A stretch of 64,000 bases of DNA from Leptolyngbyaceae cyanobacterium clean351 (GCA_027451865.1 DAIDHW010000006.1:1-64000); one strand, 5' to 3'. Counted from the first letter of the stretch, positions 1 to 10,025 are shown. Notes: generated from the letters alone by a model not told the origin. Numbers and translations are program-made.

Positions 1-144
1 CTAAGTGGGAAGCCCACCTCAAGATGAGTGCTCTCATGGCGTAGGCCAGTAAGGTCACGGGTAGACTACCCGTTAATAGGCGGCAGATGGAAGTGGGGTA
101 ACCCATGCAGTCGAGCCGTACTAACAGACCGAGGGCTTGACCTT
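1..144 (+). rRNA. rrl: 23S rRNA 3' end (partial)
   Basis: Typical 23S 3' terminal sequence (cccatgcagtcgagccgtactaacagaccgagggcttgacctt) followed by 5S; truncated by window start; exact end approximate. Confidence 0.9.
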
Positions 145-186
145 TACTTGGTTTTGACAGGTTTCTATGCAGTTCCCAGGGTTCTG

Positions 187-305
187 TCTGGTGTCTAGGG
201 CGTAGTGGAACCACTCTGATCCATCCCGAACTCAGGTGTGAAACGCTACTGCGGCGACGATAGTGGGAGGGTAGCTTCCTGTGAAAATAGCGCGATGCCA
301 GACTG
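187..305 (+). rRNA. rrf: 5S rRNA
   Basis: Conserved 5S core (ccactctgatccatcccgaactc...gtgaaacgctactgcggcgacgatagtgggagggtagcttcctgtgaaaata) just after 23S; ends approximate. Confidence 0.9.
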
Positions 306-322
306 ACAACCCTGCTCTATTA

Positions 323-358
323 CTCACCCCTGTAAGGTAGCAGGGGTGAGGTTCTTAT
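323..358 (+). terminator. Rho-independent-like terminator of rRNA operon
   Basis: Perfect inverted repeat CTCACCCCTG-taaggtag-CAGGGGTGAG followed by gttcttattt. Confidence 0.75.
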
Positions 359-582
359 TTGGCTCTCGGAGATAGGACCAAATCAAGCAGCACCTAAAGA
401 GCTCTTTACTAAGCGTTGATAGGGGCCTGCCTCTGACACTCTAGTTGTCTTCCCTACGATGCGTAGTCTCTCAATAGCACAGGGGGTCGGCCGACTGCAG
501 ATTGGGAAGGGGCCAGACCTGTGCCCGGACCGCCAACCCTACCTGACCCCTTTTCCTTAACTGCCCAAGACCCCTTTCCCTC

Positions 583-2145
583 TCAATCCACGTAGCTTTC
601 CACTAAGGCCTCCTGGGGTCGAGCTCCGAAATGCTCCACCAGCAGACGGCGCAGGACCGGCTTGAGGTCCTGGCAGGCCACTGACTTAATCACACAGGTC
701 CCGAGGAGCGCGTGCCGACCTACCTTACCCCCGAGGTAGATGTCCACCGCCTCCACGGTCTGGCCCTCCAGGCGAGCCTTAGTGCCCATCAACCCAATAT
801 CTGCCACTTGAGGTTGACCGCAGGAGTTAGGGCAACCAGTCCAGTGGATGCGCACCGGCTGGGGAGTGACTAATTCCGCCTCTAGCTCTCGGACCATCTG
901 CAAAGCCCGAGACTTAGTTTCGATCAGAGCAAAGTTACAAAACTGGCTCCCGGTACAGGACACCAACCCCCGCAGCAGGGGGCCCGGGTGGGCCGAGAAC
1001 CTCTGGACTAAGGGCTCCTTCAGCAGGGGGGCGACCCGGGAGTCAGGTACGTTCGGGATGATGACATTTTGCTCCACCGTTAGGCGCAGCTCCCCGCTGC
1101 CATAAACCTCCGCCATGCGAGCCAGGTTAAACATGTCCTGGGCCTCCAGACGTCCTACCGGCACGTGGAGACCGATGTAGTTGAGGCCGGGCTGCTTTTG
1201 AGCATGGATGCCAATGTGGTCGCGCTTATCCCACACTATTTCATCCCGGGGAGCAGCCGAGAGTAGGGGATGACCTAGCTGTTGTTCCACCGCTTGGCGG
1301 AATCGATCCAAACCCCAATCGTCGATCAGCCACATTAAGCGGGACTTTTGGCGATTGGCCCGCAGGCCATGGTTACGAAACACCAGCAGCACCGCCTCAC
1401 ACACCGCCACCACATCCCGGGGATGGACCCAGGCCCCCAGAGGCACCGCCGCCGCACAACGCTTGGCGGAGAAAAAGCCTCCCACCAGGACGTTAAACCC
1501 CAGCACCCCTTCCCGGTAAGCCGGTATAAAGGCTAAATCGTTAATTTCCGCGTGGACTGAGTTATCACGACAGCCGGCGATGGCAATGTTGAATTTGCGG
1601 GGTAGATTGCTAAAGGAGGGGTTCCCCTCGCCGTTGTTGGTGAGCATGTCCTGGACCTTGCGCACTAAACCCCGGGTGTCGATCAGCTCATCTGCGTCAA
1701 TACCGGCCACGGGGGAGCCGGTGATGTTGCGTACATTGTCCATGCCTGACTGGATACTGGTCAGGCCAGCCGCTTGGAAGCGCCGGAAAATGTCTTCGAG
1801 GTCCTCAAGGTGGATACCCCGCAATTGCAGGTTTTGCCGAGTAGTGATGTCGGCGCTGCCCTGATCACCGTAGCGCTGGATTACTTCCCCGAGCAGGCGC
1901 ATCTGGCCACTAGTCAAGATACCGTTGGGCAAGCGCAACCGGAGCATAAATTCTCCGGGGGTGACGGGCCGGAAAAACACCCCTAGCCACTTGAGACGCT
2001 GGTCCCGGTCCTGCTCATCCATGGCCTCCCAGCCGAGCCGGGCAAACTCCCCAAGCTGTCCCTTGACCTCCAGGCCGTCTTTTTCCGCCTTGAGTCTTTC
2101 AAATTTGTTTAATTTCTTTACATCTTCCCCCACCGGACGGGCCAT
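583..2145 (-). CDS. nirA: Ferredoxin-nitrite reductase
   Basis: 520 aa; siroheme/4Fe-4S motifs (TGSQFCNFALIETK, HWTGCPNSCGQPQVADIGLMG); adjacent nitrate transporter. Confidence 0.95.
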   Translation of the reverse strand: MARPVGEDVKKLNKFERLKAEKDGLEVKGQLGEFARLGWEAMDEQDRDQRLKWLGVFFRPVTPGEFMLRLRLPNGILTSGQMRLLGEVIQRYGDQGSADITTRQNLQLRGIHLEDLEDIFRRFQAAGLTSIQSGMDNVRNITGSPVAGIDADELIDTRGLVRKVQDMLTNNGEGNPSFSNLPRKFNIAIAGCRDNSVHAEINDLAFIPAYREGVLGFNVLVGGFFSAKRCAAAVPLGAWVHPRDVVAVCEAVLLVFRNHGLRANRQKSRLMWLIDDWGLDRFRQAVEQQLGHPLLSAAPRDEIVWDKRDHIGIHAQKQPGLNYIGLHVPVGRLEAQDMFNLARMAEVYGSGELRLTVEQNVIIPNVPDSRVAPLLKEPLVQRFSAHPGPLLRGLVSCTGSQFCNFALIETKSRALQMVRELEAELVTPQPVRIHWTGCPNSCGQPQVADIGLMGTKARLEGQTVEAVDIYLGGKVGRHALLGTCVIKSVACQDLKPVLRRLLVEHFGARPQEALVESYVD

Positions 2146-2178
2146 ACACCTAACCCCTACAAGGACAATATCCTATTG

Positions 2179-2220
2179 AGGCTACGGGCTCTGGGAGGGG
2201 GGAATTGTATAACTGATTAC
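2179..2220 (-). promoter_or_regulatory. NtcA-activated promoter of nirA
   Basis: On minus strand GTAatcagttaTAC (GTA-N8-TAC), 22 nt spacer, then TAGCCT (TAN3T). Confidence 0.8.
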
Positions 2221-2265
2221 GGACAGCCCCAGATGATGCATTTTTAGCATCAAATAAGTGCAGAA

Positions 2266-2601
2266 CTAGTAGTGAGCACCCTGCTCCCAGAGGCGCTCAA
2301 GGAGTTCCCGCTGCCGTTTGAGCAGACGGGTGTGGTAAGCCTGGTACTGGTCTGACAAAAACAGGCTCAGGCCGATCCCCGCCGGTACCATTAGATACAA
2401 AAAAACCAAAATAGTGGCCGTCAACTCCTGAAGGCGGGGATCCTGGGAGGGATGAGTTTTAACAACATTGCAGGTCGCGGACCTCTGGAGGCAGTTCCAA
2501 TTCACCGAAGAGACACCAGCCCCTAGGGCCTTCGGCGCCCCCATACCCCAGCTGCCGAGCATCAAACAACCCGTTAATAGCCCCAAAAAACGCAGTTTCA
2601 T
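2266..2601 (-). CDS. Small membrane protein with signal peptide, unknown function
   Basis: From internal Met MKLRFLGLLTGCLMLG; one further TM segment (ILVFLYLMVPAGIGLSLFL); lies between nirA and nrtP. Confidence 0.6.
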   Translation of the reverse strand: MKLRFLGLLTGCLMLGSWGMGAPKALGAGVSSVNWNCLQRSATCNVVKTHPSQDPRLQELTATILVFLYLMVPAGIGLSLFLSDQYQAYHTRLLKRQRELLERLWEQGAHY

Positions 2602-2766
2602 ACGGAACTTTCTGTATCTATAGCTACTATTATCTAGCCGTTGTCTTGAATTTTCTAGTCCCGGGGGGAAATATGCCAAAATTCTTTACCTTGTCTCTGC
2701 CCCCGGGCAAGTTTATGCGCTTAACGCATCTTGGATATTTCTTTAATTCATAAAATCCCATAATTC

Positions 2767-2808
2767 GTCATTTGAGATACATTTACCCCCTAACCAAGGG
2801 CCTAAGTT
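2767..2808 (+). promoter_or_regulatory. NtcA-like promoter of nrtP
   Basis: GTCatttgagaTAC (near GTA-N8-TAC), 22 nt spacer, TAAGTT (TAN3T). Confidence 0.55.
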
Positions 2809-2893
2809 ATTACACCATCTCGGGAATTGTTTATCTCCAGCCACCCCCGCCGGCTCCCGTCATCACCGCCCCCACCACAGGAAACCCCAATTT

Positions 2894-4375
2894 ATGCTCA
2901 GAGGACTTCTATCGTTCCAGGGTCCCTACCGGATCTTGAACCTGAGTTGGTTTGCTTTTTTTCTTAGCTTTGTAGTCTGGTTCAACTATGCTCCCTTTAG
3001 TGGCGAAATTGCCCAGGATCTGCACCTGAGTGTGGGCCAAGCCCGCACGATTCTTCTGTGCAACTTGGCGCTGACCATCCCTGCCCGGATAGTGATTGGT
3101 ATGATCCTCGACCGGTTTGGGCCGCGGATCACCTTTACGGCCCTGCTGCTGTACGCCGGGCTCACCAGCATCGCCTTTGCCAGTGCCCAAGACTTTAGCC
3201 AGCTAGTCCTCAGCCGCCTGGCGATGGGAGTAGTTGGGGCCGGATTCGTGGTGGGGATTCGCCTAGTCCGGGAGTGGTTTGACAGCCACCAGATGGGTTT
3301 TGCGCAGGGGGTCTACGGGGGCTGGGGTAACTTTGGGGCCTTTGCCGCTGAAGCTGGGCTACCTGCCCTGGCCTTTACCTTGGCCTTTTTGGCCGGAGGC
3401 CACAGTAACTGGCGCCTGGCAATTGCCCTATCCGGGATTGTCGCTGCCCTGTACGGGGTATTTTTCTACACCCAAGTCCAAAACACCCCCCCCGGCAAGG
3501 ATTACCTCCGCCCGGCTCGCCACGGTGGCATGGAGGTTACCAGTGCCGCTAGCTTTTGGACCCTGATGCTGACTAATGTGCCCGTCTTCGGGGCCCTAGG
3601 CCTGATCACCTGGCGGTTACAGGTGGTCAAACTAACTACCCCGGGTGTCACCGCTCTGATCGGGGCTAGCCTGGTGGCAGTCTACTTCCTACAGGCCTAC
3701 CAGGCCTACCAGGTGAACCGGGAGGTAGTCAGCGGTCACCGCCAGTACCCCCCCGAGGACCGCTACCAGATAGGGCAGGTGTTCATGCTTGAGCTGTCCT
3801 ACGCGGCCACCTTCGGTTCAGAGCTGGCAGTAGTTTCCATGCTGCCGGAATTTTTCTCCCAGACCTTCCACCTTAGTCAGGTCCTCGCGGGGCTGCTAGC
3901 GGCAACTTTTCCCCTGATGAACCTGGTGGCCCGGCCGATGGGAGGGTTTATTTCTGACCGCATTGGTAGCCGCAAGTGGACCTTGACTTTGATCCTGGGG
4001 GGAATAGGCCTGAGCTACCTGGTCCTGAGCCGGGTGAGCGGGGGCTGGTGGCTGCCCTTGGCCATGGCCCTAGTGATGGTGTGCTCCCTGTTTGTCTGTA
4101 GCGGGTCCGGGGCTGTCTTTGCCATTGCCCCCCTGATCAAACCCCGGGTCACCGGTCAGATCGCCGGCAATGTAGGGGCCTACGGCAGCGTCGGCTCGGT
4201 GATCTACGCCACCATCTACGGTTTCCTACCCCAAACCGCCGCCGGGAATCAGAGCTTCTTTGAGGTCCTCGGCATCGGCGCGCTGATGGTGTGCTTCTTG
4301 ACAGCCTTTATGCTCCGGGACCCCCGGGTACCGGATCCGGCGACAGAAAAGGATACCTTGGTTATTGGGCACTAG
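2894..4375 (+). CDS. nrtP: MFS nitrate/nitrite transporter (NrtP/NarK type)
   Basis: 493 aa multi-TM MFS (GMILDRFGPRITF, GFAQGVYGGWGNFGAF nitrate signature); next to nirA. Confidence 0.93.
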   Translation: MLRGLLSFQGPYRILNLSWFAFFLSFVVWFNYAPFSGEIAQDLHLSVGQARTILLCNLALTIPARIVIGMILDRFGPRITFTALLLYAGLTSIAFASAQDFSQLVLSRLAMGVVGAGFVVGIRLVREWFDSHQMGFAQGVYGGWGNFGAFAAEAGLPALAFTLAFLAGGHSNWRLAIALSGIVAALYGVFFYTQVQNTPPGKDYLRPARHGGMEVTSAASFWTLMLTNVPVFGALGLITWRLQVVKLTTPGVTALIGASLVAVYFLQAYQAYQVNREVVSGHRQYPPEDRYQIGQVFMLELSYAATFGSELAVVSMLPEFFSQTFHLSQVLAGLLAATFPLMNLVARPMGGFISDRIGSRKWTLTLILGGIGLSYLVLSRVSGGWWLPLAMALVMVCSLFVCSGSGAVFAIAPLIKPRVTGQIAGNVGAYGSVGSVIYATIYGFLPQTAAGNQSFFEVLGIGALMVCFLTAFMLRDPRVPDPATEKDTLVIGH

Positions 4376-4385
4376 GATCCTAGAC

Positions 4386-5308
4386 TCACCCCCGCTGGGG
4401 GCTAGCTAGATTGCGGAACCGGGTAAACTGGGGTTCAAACAATAACTTAACAGTGCCGGTAGGACCATGGCGGTGTTTGCTGACAATTACCTCGGCGATC
4501 CCCCGCTCAGGGGTGTTGGGGTTATAGCACTCATCCCGGTAAAGCATAATTACCATGTCTGCCTCCTCCTCGATGCTGCCACTCTCCCGCAGGTCAGACA
4601 TCATCGGCCGCTTGTTGGTGCGCGACTCCACCACCCGACTCACCTGAGACAGGGCAATCACCGGTACATTCAACTCCCGGGCCAACCCCTTAAGGCCCCG
4701 GGTAATCCGCGAGAGCTCCTGGGCCCGGTTATCGGGGGCGCCCCCTCCATCAGTTGCAGGTAGTCTACTAGGATGAGCCCCAGGGCATTGCCTTGCTCTG
4801 ATTGGAGCTGCCGGGCTTGGGAGTGCATTTCCGTGACGGTGGTGTTAGCGGTGTCGTCGATGAACAGGGGCAGTTGAGACAAGACGCTAATGGCCTGGCC
4901 GAGGGGCTTCCACTCGGCTTGACTAATGCGACCGGAGCGCAGACGACTGCCTTCAATCTGACACTCACTCGCAAGGAGCCACTGGACCAGCTGCTCCCTA
5001 GCCATTCCCAGACTAAATAGGGCCACTGGTTGCCGGTGTTGGGCGGCGATGTGGCGGGCAATATTGAGCCCAAAACTAGTCTTGCCCATGGCGGGCCGGG
5101 CAGCCACGATGATCAAATCCGACCGACTAAAACCCTGGGTAAGGGCATCTAGGTCATAAAACCCGCAGGTTAGGCCGGGGATAGCCGGGCTGAGGACCGG
5201 ATTTTCTATCTCAGTAAAGACTTGGGTAAGGATCTGCGCGGTGGCCACTAAGCCCCGTTGCGGCCGGACCTCGTCTAAGCCCTGCTTGGGTTCCGTCATG
5301 AATCTCAC
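4386..5308 (-). pseudogene. Truncated, frameshifted tandem duplicate of dnaB (C-terminal helicase domain)
   Basis: Two ORFs (4386-4685, 4670-5308) closely match the C-terminal domain of the adjacent intact dnaB; C run at 4741-4745 has 5 C versus 6 C in the intact copy, shifting frame. Confidence 0.88.
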
Positions 5309-5410
5309 ACCTCACCGGGAATTTTTTGATGCTCGGAACTACCATACTCTAGCTGTCACCCCCGAGTCCTGAGGGGCCACACTAAAATTCTTCGATCATT
5401 CCCCCCAGCC

Positions 5411-6757
5411 CTAAACGGCAGTTACTTGCCCCCGCTGGGGGCCGGCTAGATTGCGGAACCGGGTGAACTGGGGTTCAAACAATAACTTAACAGTGCCGGT
5501 AGGACCATTGCGGTGCTTGCTGATGATCACCTCAGCGATCCCCCGGTCAGGGGTGTCAGGGTTATAGTACTCATCCCGGTACAGCATAATCACAATATCT
5601 GCCTCCTGCTCAATACTGCCGCTCTCCCGCAGGTCAGACATCATCGGCCGCTTGTTGGTGCGCGACTCCACCGCCCGACTCAACTGAGACAGGGCAATCA
5701 CCGGTACATTCAACTCCCGGGCTAGCCCCTTAAGGCCCCGGGTAATCCGCGAGAGCTCCTGGACCCGGTTATCGGGGGCGCCCCCCTCCATCAGTTGCAG
5801 GTAGTCCACCAGGATGAGCCCCAGGGCATTGCCCTGCTCCGATTGGAGCCGCCGGGCTTTGGAGCGCATTTCCGTGACGGTGATGTTGGCGGTGTCGTCG
5901 ATGAACAGGGGCAGTTGAGACAAGACACTAATGGCCTGGCCGAGGGGCTCCCACTCCGCTTGACTAATCCGACCGGAGCGCAGGCGACTGCTTTCAATCT
6001 GACACTCACTGGAAAGGAGTCGCTGGACTAGCTGCTCCTTAGCCATTTCCAGACTAAATAGGGCCACTGGTTGCCGGTGTTGGGCGGCGATGTGGCGGGC
6101 AATATTCAGCACAAAACTAGTCTTGCCCATGGAGGGCCGGGCAGCCACGATGATCAAATCCGACCGGCTAAAACCCTGGGTAACCGCATCTAGGTCATAA
6201 AACCCGCAGGCTAGGCCGGGGATAGCCGTGCCGAGGGCCTGATTTTCAATCTCGGTAAATATCTGGGTGAGGATCTCCGCAGTAGCTACTAGACCCCGTT
6301 GGGGCCGGGCCTGGGTGACCGCAAACACTCGCTGCTCCGCCTCATCTAGGACCTGCTCTAGTTCTGTCGCCGTTTGGTAGGCCAACTGGATCACCTCAGT
6401 TCCCGCTTGAATCAGGCGCCGGCGTAGGTATTTGTCCATCACCAGTCGGGCGTACTGGTCAATATTAACCGCTCCTACGGTCTGCTCCACTAGCTGGGCT
6501 AGCTTAGCGGTCCCCCCGACCCGCTCAAGGAGTTGGTGGTCAGCAAGCCACGCCGCTACCCCGGTTAAGTCCGTTGGCCGCCCTTGACCGTGCAGCTCCA
6601 AGGCGGCCCGGTAGATGTCCCGGTGGGTAGCCAGATAAAAGGCCTCCGGGGGCAAAATATCCAACACCCGCGTGATCCCCTCGGGGTCCAAGAGAATCCC
6701 CCCGAGGATTTCCTCCTCAGCCTCAATATTTTGGGGTGGTAGACGGTCGGTATTCAC
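5411..6757 (-). CDS. dnaB: Replicative DNA helicase DnaB
   Basis: 448 aa; PPQNIEAEEEILGGILLDP, Walker [31 protein letters not shown]. Confidence 0.95.
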   Translation of the reverse strand: MNTDRLPPQNIEAEEEILGGILLDPEGITRVLDILPPEAFYLATHRDIYRAALELHGQGRPTDLTGVAAWLADHQLLERVGGTAKLAQLVEQTVGAVNIDQYARLVMDKYLRRRLIQAGTEVIQLAYQTATELEQVLDEAEQRVFAVTQARPQRGLVATAEILTQIFTEIENQALGTAIPGLACGFYDLDAVTQGFSRSDLIIVAARPSMGKTSFVLNIARHIAAQHRQPVALFSLEMAKEQLVQRLLSSECQIESSRLRSGRISQAEWEPLGQAISVLSQLPLFIDDTANITVTEMRSKARRLQSEQGNALGLILVDYLQLMEGGAPDNRVQELSRITRGLKGLARELNVPVIALSQLSRAVESRTNKRPMMSDLRESGSIEQEADIVIMLYRDEYYNPDTPDRGIAEVIISKHRNGPTGTVKLLFEPQFTRFRNLAGPQRGQVTAV

Positions 6758-6852
6758 AGGGCAGAGGGGGCTAGAGCTCTCCTATGATAAGGCCAGGGTG
6801 AGGGACTGGGGTTTTAATCGATAATGGACCCATACCCCCTGAGGACCGGACT

Positions 6853-7737
6853 ATGTTCATCCCGCCAGGATTCACCCAAGGTTCCGTAACCACTAGCCTT
6901 GGCCAGCTAGCCTACTACACCAACACAGGAGAGCTCTGGCGGCTGGCCAGTAATGCCCCTACCCTAGTGTTTTTGCACGGGTTTGGCGGCGGCTCCTCCG
7001 CCTACGAGTGGTCCAAGGTCTACCCGGCCTTCGCCCGTGAATACCGGATTTTGGCCCCGGACCTGCTTGGCTGGGGCCGCTCTGACCACCCGGAGCGCAA
7101 TTATCGCCCAGAGGACTACCTCCAGACTATCGGCGAATTCCTGACCCAGACCTGCCCGGGTCCGGTGCCCGTCGTGGCCTCTTCCCTCACCGCCGCCCTA
7201 GTGCTGCGCCTGGCTACTACCCGGCCAGAACTGTTTCAATCCCTGGTATTGTCTACCCCCGCTGGCCTGTCGGACTTTGGCCAGGATTACCGCCGCAGTT
7301 TCTTCGCCCAACTAGTAAGTACTCCCATCCTAGACCGCTTCCTGTACAGCTTTGGCGTCGCCACCAGCAGCGGCATCCGCAGCTTCCTAGAGCAGCGTCA
7401 GTTTGCCCAACCTCAGCGGATCTACCCGGAAATTATCGCCGCCTACCTGGCCTCAGCCCAGCAGCCCCATGCCGAGTCGGCGGCCCTTTCCTTCGTCCGC
7501 GGTGACCTGTGTTTTGACCTCGGGGAGTATATCGGGGCCCTGAGGGTCCCTACGGCCATCTTCTGGGGGCGCCAGTCCCAGTTCACCGGCCCAGACATCG
7601 GCCGCCGTTTGGCCGAGGCCAACCCCCAGGCGGTGCGCTGCTTTGTCACCCTCGAGGATGTCGGCCTCACCCCCCACCTAGAATTACCGGCGGTAGTGAT
7701 TGCCCTAGTGCGCTCCTTCCTGGCCCAGCTGACCTAG
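6853..7737 (+). CDS. Alpha/beta hydrolase
   Basis: HGFGGGSSAYEW, LAPDLLGWGRSDHP; alpha/beta hydrolase fold motifs. Confidence 0.85.
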   Translation: MFIPPGFTQGSVTTSLGQLAYYTNTGELWRLASNAPTLVFLHGFGGGSSAYEWSKVYPAFAREYRILAPDLLGWGRSDHPERNYRPEDYLQTIGEFLTQTCPGPVPVVASSLTAALVLRLATTRPELFQSLVLSTPAGLSDFGQDYRRSFFAQLVSTPILDRFLYSFGVATSSGIRSFLEQRQFAQPQRIYPEIIAAYLASAQQPHAESAALSFVRGDLCFDLGEYIGALRVPTAIFWGRQSQFTGPDIGRRLAEANPQAVRCFVTLEDVGLTPHLELPAVVIALVRSFLAQLT

Positions 7738-7786
7738 GTTCAGGGGTTTTGATGTTAAGCTGTTCAAATCTTTAGACCAGCCGGTT

Positions 7787-9274
7787 GTGATCGAAGTAGA
7801 CGCCCATCAGCACCTCCATGCCTTTTTGCGGGAACATCAGCCCCCGGCCTGGCCCCACCATTTGACCATGACGCGGCTGGTGGCCCGGGCCCTGCGGGTG
7901 CAGCACAACACCCTGATCCAAACCGGCAGCCCCAGCGTCTACTACGGCCATCATCGCCTCAGCTACCTAGTACCCCTACTGTTGTGGACCGGACCCGTGG
8001 TGCTAGTAGCCCCCCCAGCCGTCCAACAGCAGCTACTATTGGGGGAAATCCCCCAACTCCAGCAGTGGCTAGCTAACCCCAAGGCGGTGCGCCAGGGGTC
8101 TTGGCCCGGGGGGGATTTTCAGGGGATACTAGTCACCTCCCCCCAGGAGTGGCTCCGGGACCGCCTGGGGGCACAGCAGCGCTTCCCCCCCGGGGTACCG
8201 ACGGTTTTTGACGGCATCGATGACCTAGAAACCTGGACCCAGGAGATCCTCACCGTCAGCCTGTATCCCCACCACTGGCGGGAGCTGATCCTGGCCTACC
8301 CCAGCCTGGGGGAGGAGATCCAAACCGCCTGGATCCGGCTCACCCACGCTGTTTTCCAGCACCCAGTTAATCCCTACGACTGCTACCTAATTGAGGCAAA
8401 TGAACTAGATATCCTCACCCAACTTCAGGCCTCCCTGGGGAACATCCCGGGGCCCGAGGACTGGGAGCGATTCTGGCAGGGGGCCCAGGACAGCCTGACC
8501 TGGGTGACGGTGAACCGCTCCGAGGGATACTTCTCCCTCCACCGGGGTCCCCAGGACGTAGCTAGTTTTCTCGAGGGGGTCTGGGCCCAGCAGCCGGTCT
8601 GCCTAATCGGCGGGGCCGTAGATGCCGAAGCGGAGGTGTGCCGCCGCCGCCTAGGCCTAGGGGACTTGAGTTATCTTAAGTTCTCCCTGGACCGTCACCA
8701 GGAAATAGTGCAGCTCTACCTGCCTGAGGGGCTGCCCCTGCCCAATACCCCTCAGTTTGAGGCCACCTTGATTCAAGAGGTTTGTCGCGTCCTTGGGGCC
8801 CGGGCTACGGAAACCGGAATCGCCGTAATTCTGGTAGGGGATGTGCCCCTGCGCCAGCGGTTAGGGGTTAGGCTCGCAGCCGAGTTTGGCAGCCGGGTCC
8901 AGGTAGACCGCCTCCCCCGAGAGCCTAGGGGGGTCCTGGTGTGCGGCTGGAGTTTCTGGCAGGAGCACCAAGCCCAGGTGCCCACCCCTCACACCCTGGG
9001 CATTGCTACTCTGCCCATCCCTTCCCTAGAAGACCCCCTCGTAGCCGGCCGCCTAGCCCAGTACAAGCACTTGCAGCAGGACTGGTTTCGCCTGTACCTG
9101 CTGCCGGATGCCCTGAGACATCTACAGCGGGCTACGGCCCCTATGCGCAAGCATCAGGGCTTGGTAGTCATATTCGACATGCGGGTAGTTTGTCGCAGCT
9201 ATGGTCAGCAGATCCTCGCTGCCCTCAGCCCTCTGGCCAGAACCAATTACCTAGAGACCGATTGGATCACCTGA
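7787..9274 (+). CDS. DinG-like helicase-related protein (apparently degenerate Walker A)
   Basis: 495 aa; QTGSPSVYYGHHRLSYLVPLLLW at the DinG-like N-terminus and C-terminal DWFRLYLLPDALRHLQRATAPMRKHQGLVVIFDMRVVCRSYG resembling DinG motif VI. Confidence 0.65.
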   Translation: MIEVDAHQHLHAFLREHQPPAWPHHLTMTRLVARALRVQHNTLIQTGSPSVYYGHHRLSYLVPLLLWTGPVVLVAPPAVQQQLLLGEIPQLQQWLANPKAVRQGSWPGGDFQGILVTSPQEWLRDRLGAQQRFPPGVPTVFDGIDDLETWTQEILTVSLYPHHWRELILAYPSLGEEIQTAWIRLTHAVFQHPVNPYDCYLIEANELDILTQLQASLGNIPGPEDWERFWQGAQDSLTWVTVNRSEGYFSLHRGPQDVASFLEGVWAQQPVCLIGGAVDAEAEVCRRRLGLGDLSYLKFSLDRHQEIVQLYLPEGLPLPNTPQFEATLIQEVCRVLGARATETGIAVILVGDVPLRQRLGVRLAAEFGSRVQVDRLPREPRGVLVCGWSFWQEHQAQVPTPHTLGIATLPIPSLEDPLVAGRLAQYKHLQQDWFRLYLLPDALRHLQRATAPMRKHQGLVVIFDMRVVCRSYGQQILAALSPLARTNYLETDWIT

Positions 9275-9341
9275 AGGACTTGCCCTTTTTCTGGGCCTAG
9301 GTGTTACACTGGTGGGATAGATTCTTGATTCCCTCCTGTGT

Positions 9342-9554
9342 ATGGGCGAGGCAAAGCGTCGAAAGGAAACCCTCGGGGAAGCCTACGGTAGGGAATCTCG
9401 CGTCCTCCCTTGGCTGCCAATTACTAAAACTCAGTCGGAATTGTTTGTGCGCTGGAGCACCCGGGGGGCCTGGGTCGGGATCGGCCTGCTGGTGCTTTGG
9501 TGGGTGGTAGTGAGATTTGTAGGCCCTAGCCTGGGTTGGTGGCAGGTCAACTAG
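9342..9554 (+). CDS. DUF2839-family cyanobacterial protein
   Basis: MGEAKRRKETLGEAYG start plus C-terminal TM segment. Confidence 0.75.
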   Translation: MGEAKRRKETLGEAYGRESRVLPWLPITKTQSELFVRWSTRGAWVGIGLLVLWWVVVRFVGPSLGWWQVN

Positions 9555-9678
9555 TCCTGTGATTACCAATACTTTCAACTGCCAAGCTGTAGGTTAGGTT
9601 GGAGACTGATTGCCCGCCTCAAGGAGCAGCTACTCCAGGGTCGGCCGTGTGGGTGAGGTGCTAGGAGGACTTAATCTT

Positions 9679-10020
9679 ATGTTTCTACGACTAGCGGGAG
9701 AGTATCGTCAATTTGTCCAGGACTTGGTAATGAACCTCCAGGCCCTTGCTGCTGTGCTGGAGAAAAGGGGCTACCTGGCCTCCTGCTACACCTGCGGCGG
9801 CCAGTTGAACAGCGCTTCCTTCATGGTGAGCCTAGAGGATAATCATCTGATTCGCTTTTTGGTCTCAGACTACGGGATAACTTGGACGGAAATGCGTGAT
9901 GACCGAGAACTAATGAAGTTGGAGGGGGCCGAGGCAATTAGCCAGCTGCAGGCCCTAGCGGATCTGGTCAAGTATAGCTTGGCTGCCCCCCCGGCCCACG
10001 CCCTCGCTTCCCTCGACTAG
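9679..10020 (+). CDS. DUF1815-family protein
   Basis: MFLRLAGEYRQFVQDLVMNLQALAAVLEKRGYLASCYTCG; start corrected to internal ATG. Confidence 0.7.
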   Translation: MFLRLAGEYRQFVQDLVMNLQALAAVLEKRGYLASCYTCGGQLNSASFMVSLEDNHLIRFLVSDYGITWTEMRDDRELMKLEGAEAISQLQALADLVKYSLAAPPAHALASLD

Positions 10021-10025
10021 CGCCC

